DNA of 14,063 nt from Bacteroidales bacterium UBA4621. Lineage in GTDB: Bacteria; Bacteroidota; Bacteroidia; Bacteroidales; Paludibacteraceae. Under the pieces are notes generated by a model. The model made no database searches and was not told the DNA's origin. It saw nothing but the letters and a program-made list of their open reading frames with translations. A program made the position numbers and the translations under genes. Position 1 is the stretch's first letter. The number at the start of each line of letters is the position of its first letter. Positions 5,340-14,063 of this stretch are shown in pieces. The stretch lies in contig DGIN01000080.1 in assembly GCA_002387325.1 (NCBI GenBank), forward strand, positions 1 through 14,063. Reading direction: 5' to 3'.

Positions 5340-8300
5340 TTATGCTTCGTCCTCGTCGGTGCCATTGAGTGCATTGTCGGCGGCAGCGCGAGCGGCCTGA
5401 AGTGCGGCATACTCTTCACGGTTGTGTACGACAATCTTGGAGAATTCGCGGAGTCCGGTACCGGCAGGAATCAAGTTACCGCAGATAACGTTCTCTTTCA
5501 TACCGTCCAGGTAGTCCACTTTTCCCTGTATAGCCGCCTCGTTGAGTACTTTGGTGGTTTCCTGGAAAGAAGCCGCAGACATAAAGGACTTGGTACCGAG
5601 AGCCGCCCTGGTGATACCTTGCAGGATCTGCTTAGCCGTAGCGCATGTTGCCTCACGTGCCTCAACGAGTTTCTTGTCGCGACGACGCAGACTAGAGTTC
5701 TCGTCGTGGAGACGACGCGGTGTAACGATCTGACCGGCATGGAGTACTTCGCTGTCGCCTGCATCGGTAACGACTTTTTTACCCCAGATACGGTCATTCT
5801 CGTCCATAAAGTCCATCTTATCAACCATCTGTCCTTCAAGGAAGCGTGTATCACCGGCATCAAGTATCTCGACCTTTCGCATCATCTGGCGTACGATAAT
5901 CTCGAAGTGTTTATCGTTGATTTCCACACCCTGCATACGATAGACGGATTGTGCCTCGTTGACGATATAGTCCTGCACAGCGGTAGGTCCCTGGATAGCG
6001 AGGATATCATCGGGTGTAATAGCGCCATCGGAGAGAGGTACACCGGCACGCACATAGTCCCCCTCCTGCACAAGGATTTGTTTGGAGAGCGGAACAAGGT
6101 ATGCTTTCTGCTCGCCGAGTTTGGAGGTAACGAAGAGTTCGCGGTTACCACGTTTAATCTTACCGAAAGATACCTCGCCATCTATCTCAGCCACGATAGC
6201 CGGGTTGGACGGGTTACGTGCCTCGAAGAGTTCGGTAACACGCGGAAGACCACCTGTGATATCGCCTGCGGAGCCGAGTACACGTGCCATAGTGAACAAC
6301 AAGTCGCCTGCTTTGACCTCTGCGCCGTCGGCGTGTACGAGACTTGCTTTAACAGGCAGGTTGTAGGTACGGAGTACATTGCCGGCAGCATCAAGGATAT
6401 GTGCGGAAGGCATCTTGGTTTTGTCCTTGGTATCGGTGATAGTAATCTCTTTTTTACCCGTTTGCTCATCCACCTCTGTTTGAGCGGTTACGCCTTCGAT
6501 AACGTCTTCGTATTGGATACGACCGTTTTGCTCGATAACAAGCGAAGCCTTGTAGGGGTCCCATTCGCAGATGACGGTACCCTTGTCGTATTTTTTACCG
6601 GGAGTAACGAACAACTTAGAAGCGTAAGGTATATTGAAAGTAGTAAGTACAACGCCTGTTTTCTCGTCTTTGAGTTGCATTTCGTTGAGACGACTAACCA
6701 CAATAACCTCTCCTCCTTCTGTGGCAATGGTACGAAGGTCTTCAATCTCGATGATGCCATCACGCGGGATAGCATAGGTATTCTGTGTAGCGGCATTACC
6801 GGCGACACCACCGGAGTGGAAGGTACGGAGGGTCAACTGGGTACCCGGTTCGCCGATAGCCTGTGCAGCGATGACACCGACGGCTTCACCTTTCTGCACC
6901 ATCTTACGTGATGCGAGGTTACGACCATAGCACTTGGCGCATACACCGTGTTTGGATTCGCAGGTGAGTACGGAGCGGATTTCGACTTCCTCGATACCGG
7001 CAGCCTCGATAGCCTCGCAAGCCGCTTCACGGATTTCCTCGCCTGCGGCAACGATAAGATTGCCGTCAAGGTCGTGGATGTCGTGTACGCTGACACGTCC
7101 GAGGATACGCTGTGTAAGGGTAGCGACCACGACATCGTTCTGCTTGATAGCACGGGCGGTAAGTCCACGAAGCGTACCGCAGTCCTCTTCGTTGATGATG
7201 ACATCGTGCGACACATCGACCAGACGACGGGTCAGATAACCGGCATCGGCCGTTTTCAGCGCGGTATCGGCAAGACCCTTACGCGCACCGTGAGTAGAGA
7301 TAAAGTACTCCAACACGGACATACCCTCCTTGAAGTTAGCGAGGACGGGGTTTTCGATAGTCTGTCTGCTGTCGGTAGAGCCTGCTTTCTGCGGTTTAGC
7401 CATAAGTCCGCGGACACCCGCCAACTGCTTAATCTGCTGTTTGTTACCACGGGCACCCGAGTCCATCATCATATATACGGAGTTGAATCCCTGGTCAGCC
7501 TCCTGCATGTGTTTCATCAGGATGTCGGTAACCTCGGTATCGACTTTGTTCCACGCTGCGATAACGTTGTTGTAACGTTCGTCGTCCCCCATCTCACCGA
7601 AGTTGTACATCTCTGTGATATTTTCCACCTCCTGCTGTCCGCGTGCGATAATGCCTGCTTTCTCCTCAGGGATAAGTATATCGTTGAGGTTGAAGGACAA
7701 ACCGCCACGGAAAGCCTTGTAGTAGCCGAGGTTTTTGATGTCATCGAGGAATTGTGCCGTCCGCGCCACACCGCAGGTCTTGATGACCTTGGAGATGATA
7801 GACTTAACCGCACCTTTCTTCATTACCACATTCTGGAAGCCCACTTCAGCGGGAACGTACTGATTAACCATCACACGTCCGGGGGTAGTCTCTATTATAT
7901 GGTTTACGTGTTCGCCATCGACTACGTCATCAAGTCGCACTTTTACCTTGGCATGTATATCCACACGTCCCTCGTTGAGAGCAACGGTGCATTCTTCGGG
8001 CGAATAGAACGTCAGTCCCTCCCCTTTGACACCCGTGCGTTCTTTGGTGATGTAGTACAACCCGAGAATCATATCCTGCGAAGGCACAGTAATAGGGTTA
8101 CCGTTTGCAGGATCAAGGATGTTGTGAGAGCCGAGCATAAGGAGTTGCGCTTCCAGCACCGCCTCGTTGGACAGAGGCAAATGGACAGCCATCTGGTCGC
8201 CGTCGAAATCGGCGTTGAAGCCGGCACAAGCCAACGGGTGCAACTGAATAGCCTTACCCTCAATCATCTTCGGTTGGAAAGCCAGGATACCATGCCGGTG

Positions 8301-9659
8301 CAAGGTCGGTGCACGGTTGAGGAGGACAGGGTGTCCTTCCATCACATGCTCCAGAATCTCGTAGATAACCGGTTCGCGTCGGTCGATGATTTTCTTCGCC
8401 GATTTAACGGTTTTGACAATACCCCGCTCAATGAGTTTGCGGATAATAAACGGCTTATAGAGTTCGGCAGCCATCTCTTTGGGCAGACCGCACTCGTGCA
8501 TTTTCAGTTCAGGGCCCACAACGATGACGGAACGGGCGGAATAGTCCACACGTTTACCGAGCAGGTTTTGGCGGAAGCGTCCTTGTTTACCTTTGAGGGA
8601 GTCCGAGAGCGATTTGAGCGGTCGGTTAGCCTCCGACTTCATTGCGGTAGTCTTACGCGAGTTGTCAAACAGCGAGTCAACAGCCTCCTGTAGCATACGT
8701 TTCTCATTGCGAAGAATCACGTCCGGAGCCTTGATTTCGATAAGCCGTTTCAGACGGTTGTTACGAATAATCACGCGGCGATAGAGGTCATTGAGGTCGG
8801 AGGTGGCAAAACGCCCGCCATCCAGCGGCACGAGAGGACGCAACTCGGGAGGAGTAACGGGGATAACCTGCAAAATCATCCATTCGGGACGATTCTTACC
8901 TTTTGAAGCACGGAAGGCTTCAACCACCTGCAAACGTTTGAGTGCCTCTTGTTTACGCTGAACAGAGGAGGAGGTACTTGCCTGGTCGCGGAGAGTATAA
9001 CTCAACGTGTCAAGGTCGATATTGCAAAGCATATCATAGACAGCCTCTGCTCCCATTTTAGCAATAAACTTATCGGGATCGCTGTCGTCCAAGGTATCGT
9101 TGTTCTCAGGCAGGATGTCAAGAATCTGTGCATACTGGTCTTCATCAAGGAGCATACGGTCCTCGATAGGAATACGGTTTTTGTCATCCTTATTCTTCTC
9201 ACCTATTTCCTGCCCAGCGAGCGCACCTGCTTTTACCACGATATATTTCTCGTAGTAGATGATTGAATCCAGTTTTTTAGTCGGGATACCCAGAAGCGAA
9301 GCCATCTTACTTGGCAGCGAGCGGAGATACCAGATATGAGCCACAGGAACAACCAGTTTGATGTGTCCCATACGTTCACGACGTACTTTTTTCTCGGTAA
9401 CTTCAACACCGCACCGCTCACAGACGATACCTTTGTAGCGAATACGTTTGTACTTACCGCAGTGGCACTCATAATCCTTGGTAGGACCGAAGATGCGTTC
9501 ACAGAACAAACCATCACGTTCCGGTTTGTAAGTACGATAGTTGATAGTTTCCGGTTTCAACACTTCACCGCTGGAGAGTTGCATAATCTCGTCGGGCGAA
9601 GCCAAACCAATCGAAATTTTGGTAAAACCGTTTTTCTTATTATCTTGTTTGAAAGCCAT
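5340..9659 (-). CDS. rpoC: DNA-directed RNA polymerase subunit beta'
   Basis: This is the large catalytic subunit of RNA polymerase, 1439 residues, complete. The first zinc site has Cys65, Cys67, Cys80 and Cys83. The active-site motif NADFDGD spans residues 482-488, with the magnesium-binding Asp484, Asp486 and Asp488. The second zinc site has Cys827, Cys900, Cys907 and Cys910. The trigger-loop segment QAIGEPGTQLTLRTFH lies at 933-948. The C-terminus is acidic (GTDEDEA). The start ATG lies 12 bp after the rpoB stop codon, so the two are co-transcribed and probably translationally coupled. Transcription ends at the terminator just downstream. In Bacteroides, from memory, a small DUF3467 gene and rpsL follow rpoC; here the cluster ends at rpoC. 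Confidence 0.99.
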   Translation of the reverse strand: MAFKQDNKKNGFTKISIGLASPDEIMQLSSGEVLKPETINYRTYKPERDGLFCERIFGPTKDYECHCGKYKRIRYKGIVCERCGVEVTEKKVRRERMGHIKLVVPVAHIWYLRSLPSKMASLLGIPTKKLDSIIYYEKYIVVKAGALAGQEIGEKNKDDKNRIPIEDRMLLDEDQYAQILDILPENNDTLDDSDPDKFIAKMGAEAVYDMLCNIDLDTLSYTLRDQASTSSSVQRKQEALKRLQVVEAFRASKGKNRPEWMILQVIPVTPPELRPLVPLDGGRFATSDLNDLYRRVIIRNNRLKRLIEIKAPDVILRNEKRMLQEAVDSLFDNSRKTTAMKSEANRPLKSLSDSLKGKQGRFRQNLLGKRVDYSARSVIVVGPELKMHECGLPKEMAAELYKPFIIRKLIERGIVKTVKSAKKIIDRREPVIYEILEHVMEGHPVLLNRAPTLHRHGILAFQPKMIEGKAIQLHPLACAGFNADFDGDQMAVHLPLSNEAVLEAQLLMLGSHNILDPANGNPITVPSQDMILGLYYITKERTGVKGEGLTFYSPEECTVALNEGRVDIHAKVKVRLDDVVDGEHVNHIIETTPGRVMVNQYVPAEVGFQNVVMKKGAVKSIISKVIKTCGVARTAQFLDDIKNLGYYKAFRGGLSFNLNDILIPEEKAGIIARGQQEVENITEMYNFGEMGDDERYNNVIAAWNKVDTEVTDILMKHMQEADQGFNSVYMMMDSGARGNKQQIKQLAGVRGLMAKPQKAGSTDSRQTIENPVLANFKEGMSVLEYFISTHGARKGLADTALKTADAGYLTRRLVDVSHDVIINEEDCGTLRGLTARAIKQNDVVVATLTQRILGRVSVHDIHDLDGNLIVAAGEEIREAACEAIEAAGIEEVEIRSVLTCESKHGVCAKCYGRNLASRKMVQKGEAVGVIAAQAIGEPGTQLTLRTFHSGGVAGNAATQNTYAIPRDGIIEIEDLRTIATEGGEVIVVSRLNEMQLKDEKTGVVLTTFNIPYASKLFVTPGKKYDKGTVICEWDPYKASLVIEQNGRIQYEDVIEGVTAQTEVDEQTGKKEITITDTKDKTKMPSAHILDAAGNVLRTYNLPVKASLVHADGAEVKAGDLLFTMARVLGSAGDITGGLPRVTELFEARNPSNPAIVAEIDGEVSFGKIKRGNRELFVTSKLGEQKAYLVPLSKQILVQEGDYVRAGVPLSDGAITPDDILAIQGPTAVQDYIVNEAQSVYRMQGVEINDKHFEIIVRQMMRKVEILDAGDTRFLEGQMVDKMDFMDENDRIWGKKVVTDAGDSEVLHAGQIVTPRRLHDENSSLRRRDKKLVEAREATCATAKQILQGITRAALGTKSFMSAASFQETTKVLNEAAIQGKVDYLDGMKENVICGNLIPAGTGLREFSKIVVHNREEYAALQAARAAADNALNGTDEDEA

Positions 9660-9671
9660 AATCGTGATAAA

Positions 9672-12600
9672 TTATTCCATTGTGATTGAAAGTGCCAAAC
9701 CTTGTAACTCATGCAGCAAGACGTTGAGCGATTCCGGCAGTCCCGGTGTCGGGAACGGTTCACCTTTAACTATTGCCTCATAGGTACGCGCACGCCCGGT
9801 AACATCATCGGACTTAACGGTAAGAATCTCTTGCAATGTATGGGCAGCACCATGTGCCTCCAATGCCCAGACCTCCATTTCACCGAAACGCTGACCACCG
9901 AACTGTGCTTTACCGCCGAGAGGTTGCTGCGTAATAAGGCTGTATGGACCGATAGAACGCGCATGCATTTTGTCGTCAACCATGTGTCCCAACTTCATAA
10001 AATAGGTAACACCAACGGTAGCCATCTGGTCGAACGGTTCGCCGGATTCGCCATCATAGAGTTGCGTTTTACCTGCCCGCGGGAGTCCTGCTTTGTCTGT
10101 CCATTCGTCCAATTGTGCAAGCGAGCATCCATCGAAGATAGGTGTAGCGAACTTAACGCCCAGTTCCTGACCTGCCCAGCCCAAGACGGCCTCAAAGATC
10201 TGTCCGATGTTCATACGCGACGGCACACCCATCGGGTTCAAGACGATATCCACCGGTGTTCCGTCTGCCAGATAAGGCATATCCTCCACACGGACAATCT
10301 TGCTAACAATGCCCTTGTTACCATGGCGCCCAGCCATCTTATCACCTACGCGGATTTTACGGCTTTTGGCAATATATACTTTCGCCATTTGGATGATACC
10401 ATTGGGCAATTCATCACCAATAGTAAGATTGAACTTACGACGCTTGAGGCCAGCATCCATCTCTTTATACTTGGCGATGTAGTTCATAATACACTGCGCT
10501 GCCAACTCATTTTTATGCGCATCGGAAGTCCAGCCTTCGAGCATAACCGATTGGAAATCAAGCATACCAAGACGTTCCTTGGTGAAATGTTGTCCCTTGG
10601 AGATAAGTTCAGTACCCACTGTATCCTTAACAGAGATTGCCAATTTGCCATCCAGTATCTTCACCAGTTTACTGATAAGCAATTCACGCAGAGCCTCCGA
10701 TTTCTCGTTAAATTCGGCATCCATTTTGGCAATAGCCTCCTTGTCCTCCATCTTCGCCTTACGGTCTTTGATAGCACGGGTATAGAGTTTTTTGCCTACG
10801 ATGACACCTTCCAAAGAAGGACTGGCTTTGAGAGAAGCATCTTTTACATCGCCTGCCTTATCACCAAAGATGGCTTTCAGCAGTTTCTCTTCGGGAGACG
10901 GATCGGTTTCACCTTTCGGTGTAATCTTACCAACTATAATGTCGCCGGGTTGAATATGGGCACCGATACGAATGATACCATTCTCGTCCAAATCCTTGGT
11001 AGCATCTTCACTCACATTAGGGATATCAGCGGTGAACTCCTCCATACCACGTTTGGTCTCACGCACTTCAAGAAGTTGCTCCACTACGTGAACAGAGGTG
11101 TACATATCTTCGCGTACGATACGCTCGCTAAGCACGATAGCATCCTCGTAGTTGTACCCTTTCCAAGGAATATAGGCCACTTTAAGGTTCTTGCCAAGAG
11201 CCAACTCACCACCTTGTGTGGCATATCCCTCGGTGAGGATCTGACCTTTTTCTACACGATCCCCTTTACGAACAATCGGGTGAAGGTCGATGGTAGTATT
11301 TTGGTTGGTTTTTTCAAATTTCGGCAGTTTGTACTCTTTCTCAGCCGATTCAAAGGAAATATAATCCTCCTCTTCGGTACGGTCATACAGAATTCGGATG
11401 ACATCTGCATCGACATAGGTAACCAGACCTGCGCCTTCTGCTTCTACCTGGGTACGGCTATCCTTGACCAGTTGTCCTTCTATACCCGTACCAACGATAG
11501 GTGCTTCATTGGTAATCAAAGGTACAGCCTGGCGCATCATGTTCGAACCCATCAAAGCACGGTGGGCATCATCATGTTCCAAGAAGGGGATAAGGGCAGC
11601 AGCCACAGAAGCAATCTGGCAAGGCGCCACGTCCATCAAGTCCACTTGAGCGGGTTCTACGACCGGGAAATCCGCCCCGAGACGCGATTTAACCTTGCTA
11701 CGGATGAACTTACCGTTCTCATCAAGCGGAGCGTTGCCTTGTGCAACGATTTTCTCCTCTTCGTCCTCTGCACTGAAATACCGGATATGGCTGTTATCCA
11801 AATCAACCACGCCATTCTCTGCCTTTCGATACGGAGTCTCTATGAAACCGAGATCATTGATTTTGGCATAGATACAGAGCGACGAGATAAGACCGATGTT
11901 AGGTCCTTCCGGTGTCTCGATAGGGCAGAGACGACCATAATGGGTGTAATGAACGTCCCGCACTTCGAAACCGGCACGATCACGGCTCAAGCCGCCGGGA
12001 CCAAGTGCTGACATACGACGTTTGTGGGTAATCTCCGCCAGCGGGTTTTGCTGATCCATGAACTGGCTCAATGCATTAGTGCCGAAATAGGAATTGATAA
12101 TCGAAGAAATCGATTTCGCGTTGATCAGGTCGGTCGGAGTGAACACCTCGTTATCACGCACGTTCATACGCTCGCGTACGGTACGCGCCATACGCGCGAG
12201 ACCTACACCAAACTGGTTGTAGAGTTGCTCGCCGACGGTACGGACACGACGGTTCGACAAATGGTCGATATCGTCCACTTCGGCATTGGAGTTGATCAGT
12301 TCAACCAGATATTTAATAATCTCGATGATGTCCTCTTTGGTAAGAACACGTACATCATCGGGGATTGACATATTCAATTTACGGTTGATACGGTAACGTC
12401 CGACCTCGCCAAGATCATAACGTTTCTGGGAGAAGAACAGGTTCTGAATCATCTCGCGAGCCGTAGCGTCATCAGCCGGTTCAGCGTTACGCAGCTGGCG
12501 ATAGATATAAAGAACAGCCTCTTTCTCGGTCTTGGCAGGGTCTTTCTGCAAGGTATTGAAGATAATCGAGTAGTCGCTTTCACGGTTCTCGTTCTTATGG

Positions 12601-13484
12601 AGCAGCACTGACTTGCTCCCCGATTCCATAATGATATCAATGATTTCGGGGGTAAGTTCAGTCTCGCGCTCAACCACAATCTCGTTACGCTCTATAGACG
12701 AAACCTCGCCCGTATCTTCATCGACAAAGTCTTCCAAAGTAGGTTTCATTACATAACCGGCAAGACGACGACCAATGCAAGCCTCAAGGGCGGCACGATT
12801 ACACTTTACCTCCTCTGCCAAATCGAAGCAACTGAGGATGTCTTTGTCGGACTCGAAACCGATAGCACGGAGCAGAGTGGTAACAGGTAATTTTTTCTTA
12901 CGATCAATATAAGCATACATTACCTTGTTGATGTCGGTAGCGAACTCTATCCACGAACCGCGGAACGGGATGATACGTGCGGAATAGAGTTTGGTGCCAT
13001 TGGAGTGCATAGATGTACCAAAGAACACACCCGGCGAACGATGCAATTGACTAACGACAACACGCTCGGCACCGTTGATGACAAACGTACCTTTCGGTGT
13101 CATATAAGGGATGGTTCCCAGATAAACATCAGAAACCACAGTATCGAAATCCTCGTGATCAGGATCTTCGCAACTAAGACGAAGTTTTGCCTTAAGAGGC
13201 ACGCAATAGGTCAAGCCACGTTTGATACATTCATCAATGGTGTAACGCGGAGGATCGATGCTGTAATCCAAGAAAGCAAGTGTAAAGGAGTTGCGTGTAT
13301 CCTGAATAGGGAAATTCTCCTGGAACACCTTGTATAATCCTTCGTGGCGACGTTGTTCCGGAGTGGAATCCATCTGGAAAAAGTCGTGGAAAGACTTTAA
13401 CTGAATTTCCAAGAAATCAGGAAAAGGCATCTGCTTTTGCACACGCGAGAAATTGACCCTTGGTTGTTTTGTAGTTGTAGCCAT
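9672..13484 (-). CDS. rpoB: DNA-directed RNA polymerase subunit beta
   Basis: This is the second large catalytic subunit of RNA polymerase, 1270 residues, complete. Recognisable segments include NGAERVVVSQLHRSPGVFF (137-155), the rifampicin pocket around residues 471-498, ETPEGPNIGLI (523-533), and GDKMAGRHGNKG with the active-site lysines Lys1049 and Lys1057. In the rifampicin pocket the residues matching E. coli Asp516, His526 and Ser531 are Asp477, His487 and Ser492. All are wild type, so the enzyme is predicted to be rifampicin-sensitive. Upstream lies rplL, separated by 217 bp that include a strong terminator, so rpoB needs read-through or its own promoter. It runs directly into rpoC. 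Confidence 0.99.
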   Translation of the reverse strand: MATTTKQPRVNFSRVQKQMPFPDFLEIQLKSFHDFFQMDSTPEQRRHEGLYKVFQENFPIQDTRNSFTLAFLDYSIDPPRYTIDECIKRGLTYCVPLKAKLRLSCEDPDHEDFDTVVSDVYLGTIPYMTPKGTFVINGAERVVVSQLHRSPGVFFGTSMHSNGTKLYSARIIPFRGSWIEFATDINKVMYAYIDRKKKLPVTTLLRAIGFESDKDILSCFDLAEEVKCNRAALEACIGRRLAGYVMKPTLEDFVDEDTGEVSSIERNEIVVERETELTPEIIDIIMESGSKSVLLHKNENRESDYSIIFNTLQKDPAKTEKEAVLYIYRQLRNAEPADDATAREMIQNLFFSQKRYDLGEVGRYRINRKLNMSIPDDVRVLTKEDIIEIIKYLVELINSNAEVDDIDHLSNRRVRTVGEQLYNQFGVGLARMARTVRERMNVRDNEVFTPTDLINAKSISSIINSYFGTNALSQFMDQQNPLAEITHKRRMSALGPGGLSRDRAGFEVRDVHYTHYGRLCPIETPEGPNIGLISSLCIYAKINDLGFIETPYRKAENGVVDLDNSHIRYFSAEDEEEKIVAQGNAPLDENGKFIRSKVKSRLGADFPVVEPAQVDLMDVAPCQIASVAAALIPFLEHDDAHRALMGSNMMRQAVPLITNEAPIVGTGIEGQLVKDSRTQVEAEGAGLVTYVDADVIRILYDRTEEEDYISFESAEKEYKLPKFEKTNQNTTIDLHPIVRKGDRVEKGQILTEGYATQGGELALGKNLKVAYIPWKGYNYEDAIVLSERIVREDMYTSVHVVEQLLEVRETKRGMEEFTADIPNVSEDATKDLDENGIIRIGAHIQPGDIIVGKITPKGETDPSPEEKLLKAIFGDKAGDVKDASLKASPSLEGVIVGKKLYTRAIKDRKAKMEDKEAIAKMDAEFNEKSEALRELLISKLVKILDGKLAISVKDTVGTELISKGQHFTKERLGMLDFQSVMLEGWTSDAHKNELAAQCIMNYIAKYKEMDAGLKRRKFNLTIGDELPNGIIQMAKVYIAKSRKIRVGDKMAGRHGNKGIVSKIVRVEDMPYLADGTPVDIVLNPMGVPSRMNIGQIFEAVLGWAGQELGVKFATPIFDGCSLAQLDEWTDKAGLPRAGKTQLYDGESGEPFDQMATVGVTYFMKLGHMVDDKMHARSIGPYSLITQQPLGGKAQFGGQRFGEMEVWALEAHGAAHTLQEILTVKSDDVTGRARTYEAIVKGEPFPTPGLPESLNVLLHELQGLALSITME

Positions 13485-13541
13485 TTATTTAGGATGGTTA
13501 GTTGTTATTGCAGAACACAAACTGCCTGCCGGCAATGGGTT

Positions 13542-13555
13542 GTTTAGAACTAAAC
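13542..13555. repeat. Inverted repeat in the rpoB leader
   Basis: On the minus strand GTTTAG and CTAAAC flank a TT spacer, about 60 bp before the rpoB start. An 8-bp palindrome, TGCCGGCA, follows at about 13527-13534. These could fold in the rpoB leader RNA or bind a regulator; nothing further can be said. Confidence 0.45.
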
Positions 13556-13570
13556 TGCACTATTCTGTGT

Positions 13571-13599
13571 ATTATATTTATTTTACCAAAACAGCGCAA
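13571..13599 (-). promoter_or_regulatory. Weak candidate promoter for rpoB
   Basis: On the minus strand TTGCGC, 17 bp and TATAAT are present in an AT-rich stretch between the rplL terminator and rpoB. This fits the E. coli sigma-70 form rather than the Bacteroidetes TAnnTTTG form, which is not found in this gap. The position is right for a promoter that refills transcription after the terminator, but the box type makes the call uncertain. Confidence 0.25.
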
Positions 13600-13645
13600 T
13601 ATTTACCAGATATTCAGTTGTTTTTAGAATCTGCTTTATTTAGAG

Positions 13646-13680
13646 AAAAAGGTTTAGACCCCTTTTCAGGGTCTAAACCT
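13646..13680 (-). terminator. Terminator or attenuator between rplL and rpoB
   Basis: On the minus strand a perfect 12-bp stem (AGGTTTAGACCC with GGGTCTAAACCT) with a 7-nt loop is followed by TTTTTCTC. It begins 22 bp after the rplL stop codon. In E. coli a partial terminator in the same place lets most transcripts end after rplL, so that L7/L12 is made in excess over RNA polymerase. The same purpose is likely here. Confidence 0.93.
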
Positions 13681-13702
13681 ATAACCACAAAGTGGTGGGT
13701 TA

Positions 13703-14063
13703 TTACTTGAGTTCTACCTCAGCGCCAACCTCTTCGAGAGCCTTCTTGAGAGCCTCTGCGCTTGCTTTGTCAAGACCTTCCTTAACAGTAGCAGGAGCAG
13801 CGTCTACGATGTCCTTAGCCTCTTTGAGACCGAGACCGGTTTGCTCTTTAACGGTTTTTACAACCTGGAGTTTCTGAGCACCTGCGCTCTTCAGGACTAC
13901 ATCGAACGAAGTTTTCTCCTCAGCGGCTGCCTCTGCACCACCTGCTGCGGGAGCAGCAACAGCAACTGCAGCGGCTGCAGGTTCGATACCATACTCGTCT
14001 TTGAGGATTTGAGCGAGTTCGTTTACTTCTTTAACCGTAAGGTTAACCAATTGTTCAGCAAAA
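13703..14063 (-). CDS. rplL: 50S ribosomal protein L7/L12 (5' end beyond window)
   Basis: L7/L12 forms the ribosomal stalk that recruits translation factors. The visible 119 residues run from FAEQLVNLTVKEVNELA through an Ala-rich hinge (PAAAAVAVAAPAAGG) to the C-terminal factor-binding domain, which has GLGLKEAKDIVDAAP and ends EVGAEVELK. A TTG at 14050 could be taken as a start, but the frame continues upstream as FAEQL, which matches the usual N-terminus of the family (MADxKxLAEQLVNLT). The gene is therefore cut by the window edge by roughly ten residues. It is the last gene before the terminator that separates the ribosomal genes from rpoBC. Confidence 0.98.
   Translation of the reverse strand, partial: FAEQLVNLTVKEVNELAQILKDEYGIEPAAAAVAVAAPAAGGAEAAAEEKTSFDVVLKSAGAQKLQVVKTVKEQTGLGLKEAKDIVDAAPATVKEGLDKASAEALKKALEEVGAEVELK

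Noticed and set aside
5118..12011. Plus-strand open frames of 597, 581 and 766 codons opposite rpoC and rpoB
   Set aside because: They lie wholly or mostly opposite highly conserved RNA polymerase genes, have no promoter or domain, and reflect codon bias of strongly expressed genes. The first starts inside repeat copy B.
11990..12080. Possible rifampicin-resistance changes in RpoB
   Set aside because: The residues matching E. coli Asp516, His526 and Ser531 are wild type. Ala483 in place of E. coli Ser522 is, as I recall, normal in Bacteroidales.
14048..14050. TTG as the start codon of rplL
   Set aside because: The frame continues upstream as FAEQL, matching the family N-terminus, so TTG is an internal leucine codon and the true start is outside the window.

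Overview
The window looks like chromosomal core sequence from a Bacteroidota, most likely Bacteroidales. The evidence is two textbook Bacteroidetes promoters (TTTG/TTG, 20 bp, TACCTTTG), start codons mostly without Shine-Dalgarno sequences, Bacteroidales-like S20, RpoB and RpoC proteins, and a thiamin-regulated TonB-dependent receptor of the kind known from this phylum. No genus is claimed.

Layout. Positions 1-314 are non-coding: copy A of a dispersed ~100-bp repeat, a 4 x 11-bp tandem repeat, and a terminator. Positions 315-3504 hold two minus-strand outer-membrane genes. A PorT-like beta-barrel gene (2719-3504) lies upstream and a TonB-dependent receptor (315-2624) downstream. Between them, at about 2627-2697, is a TPP (thiamin pyrophosphate) riboswitch that runs up to the receptor's ATG, so the receptor is probably an outer-membrane thiamin or thiamin-precursor importer. 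Divergent from these is a plus-strand unit, tRNA-Glu(UUC) followed by rpsT (S20), driven by a promoter 34 bp from that of the outer-membrane genes and closed by a terminator at 4063-4093. A plus-strand Hsp20 chaperone gene (4355-4822) follows, with a leader rich in TGGCA motifs and a sigma-54-like site. Positions 4823-5339 are a convergent intergenic region with copy B of the repeat and several 3-nt-loop hairpins. From 5340 to the right edge the minus strand carries the rplL-rpoB-rpoC cluster in the universal order, with rplL cut by the window edge.

How the parts work together. Most of the window is housekeeping: RNA polymerase beta and beta' subunits, ribosomal proteins L7/L12 and S20, and a tRNA. 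The regulated parts are the riboswitch-controlled receptor and the heat-shock chaperone. The points that stand out are the riboswitch inside what looks like a two-gene transcript, a CXC-X7-CXC cysteine cluster in the Hsp20 loop, three terminators that share their loop as well as their stem, and the dispersed repeat found twice beside such terminators. I found no CRISPR array, transposase, prophage gene or defence system.
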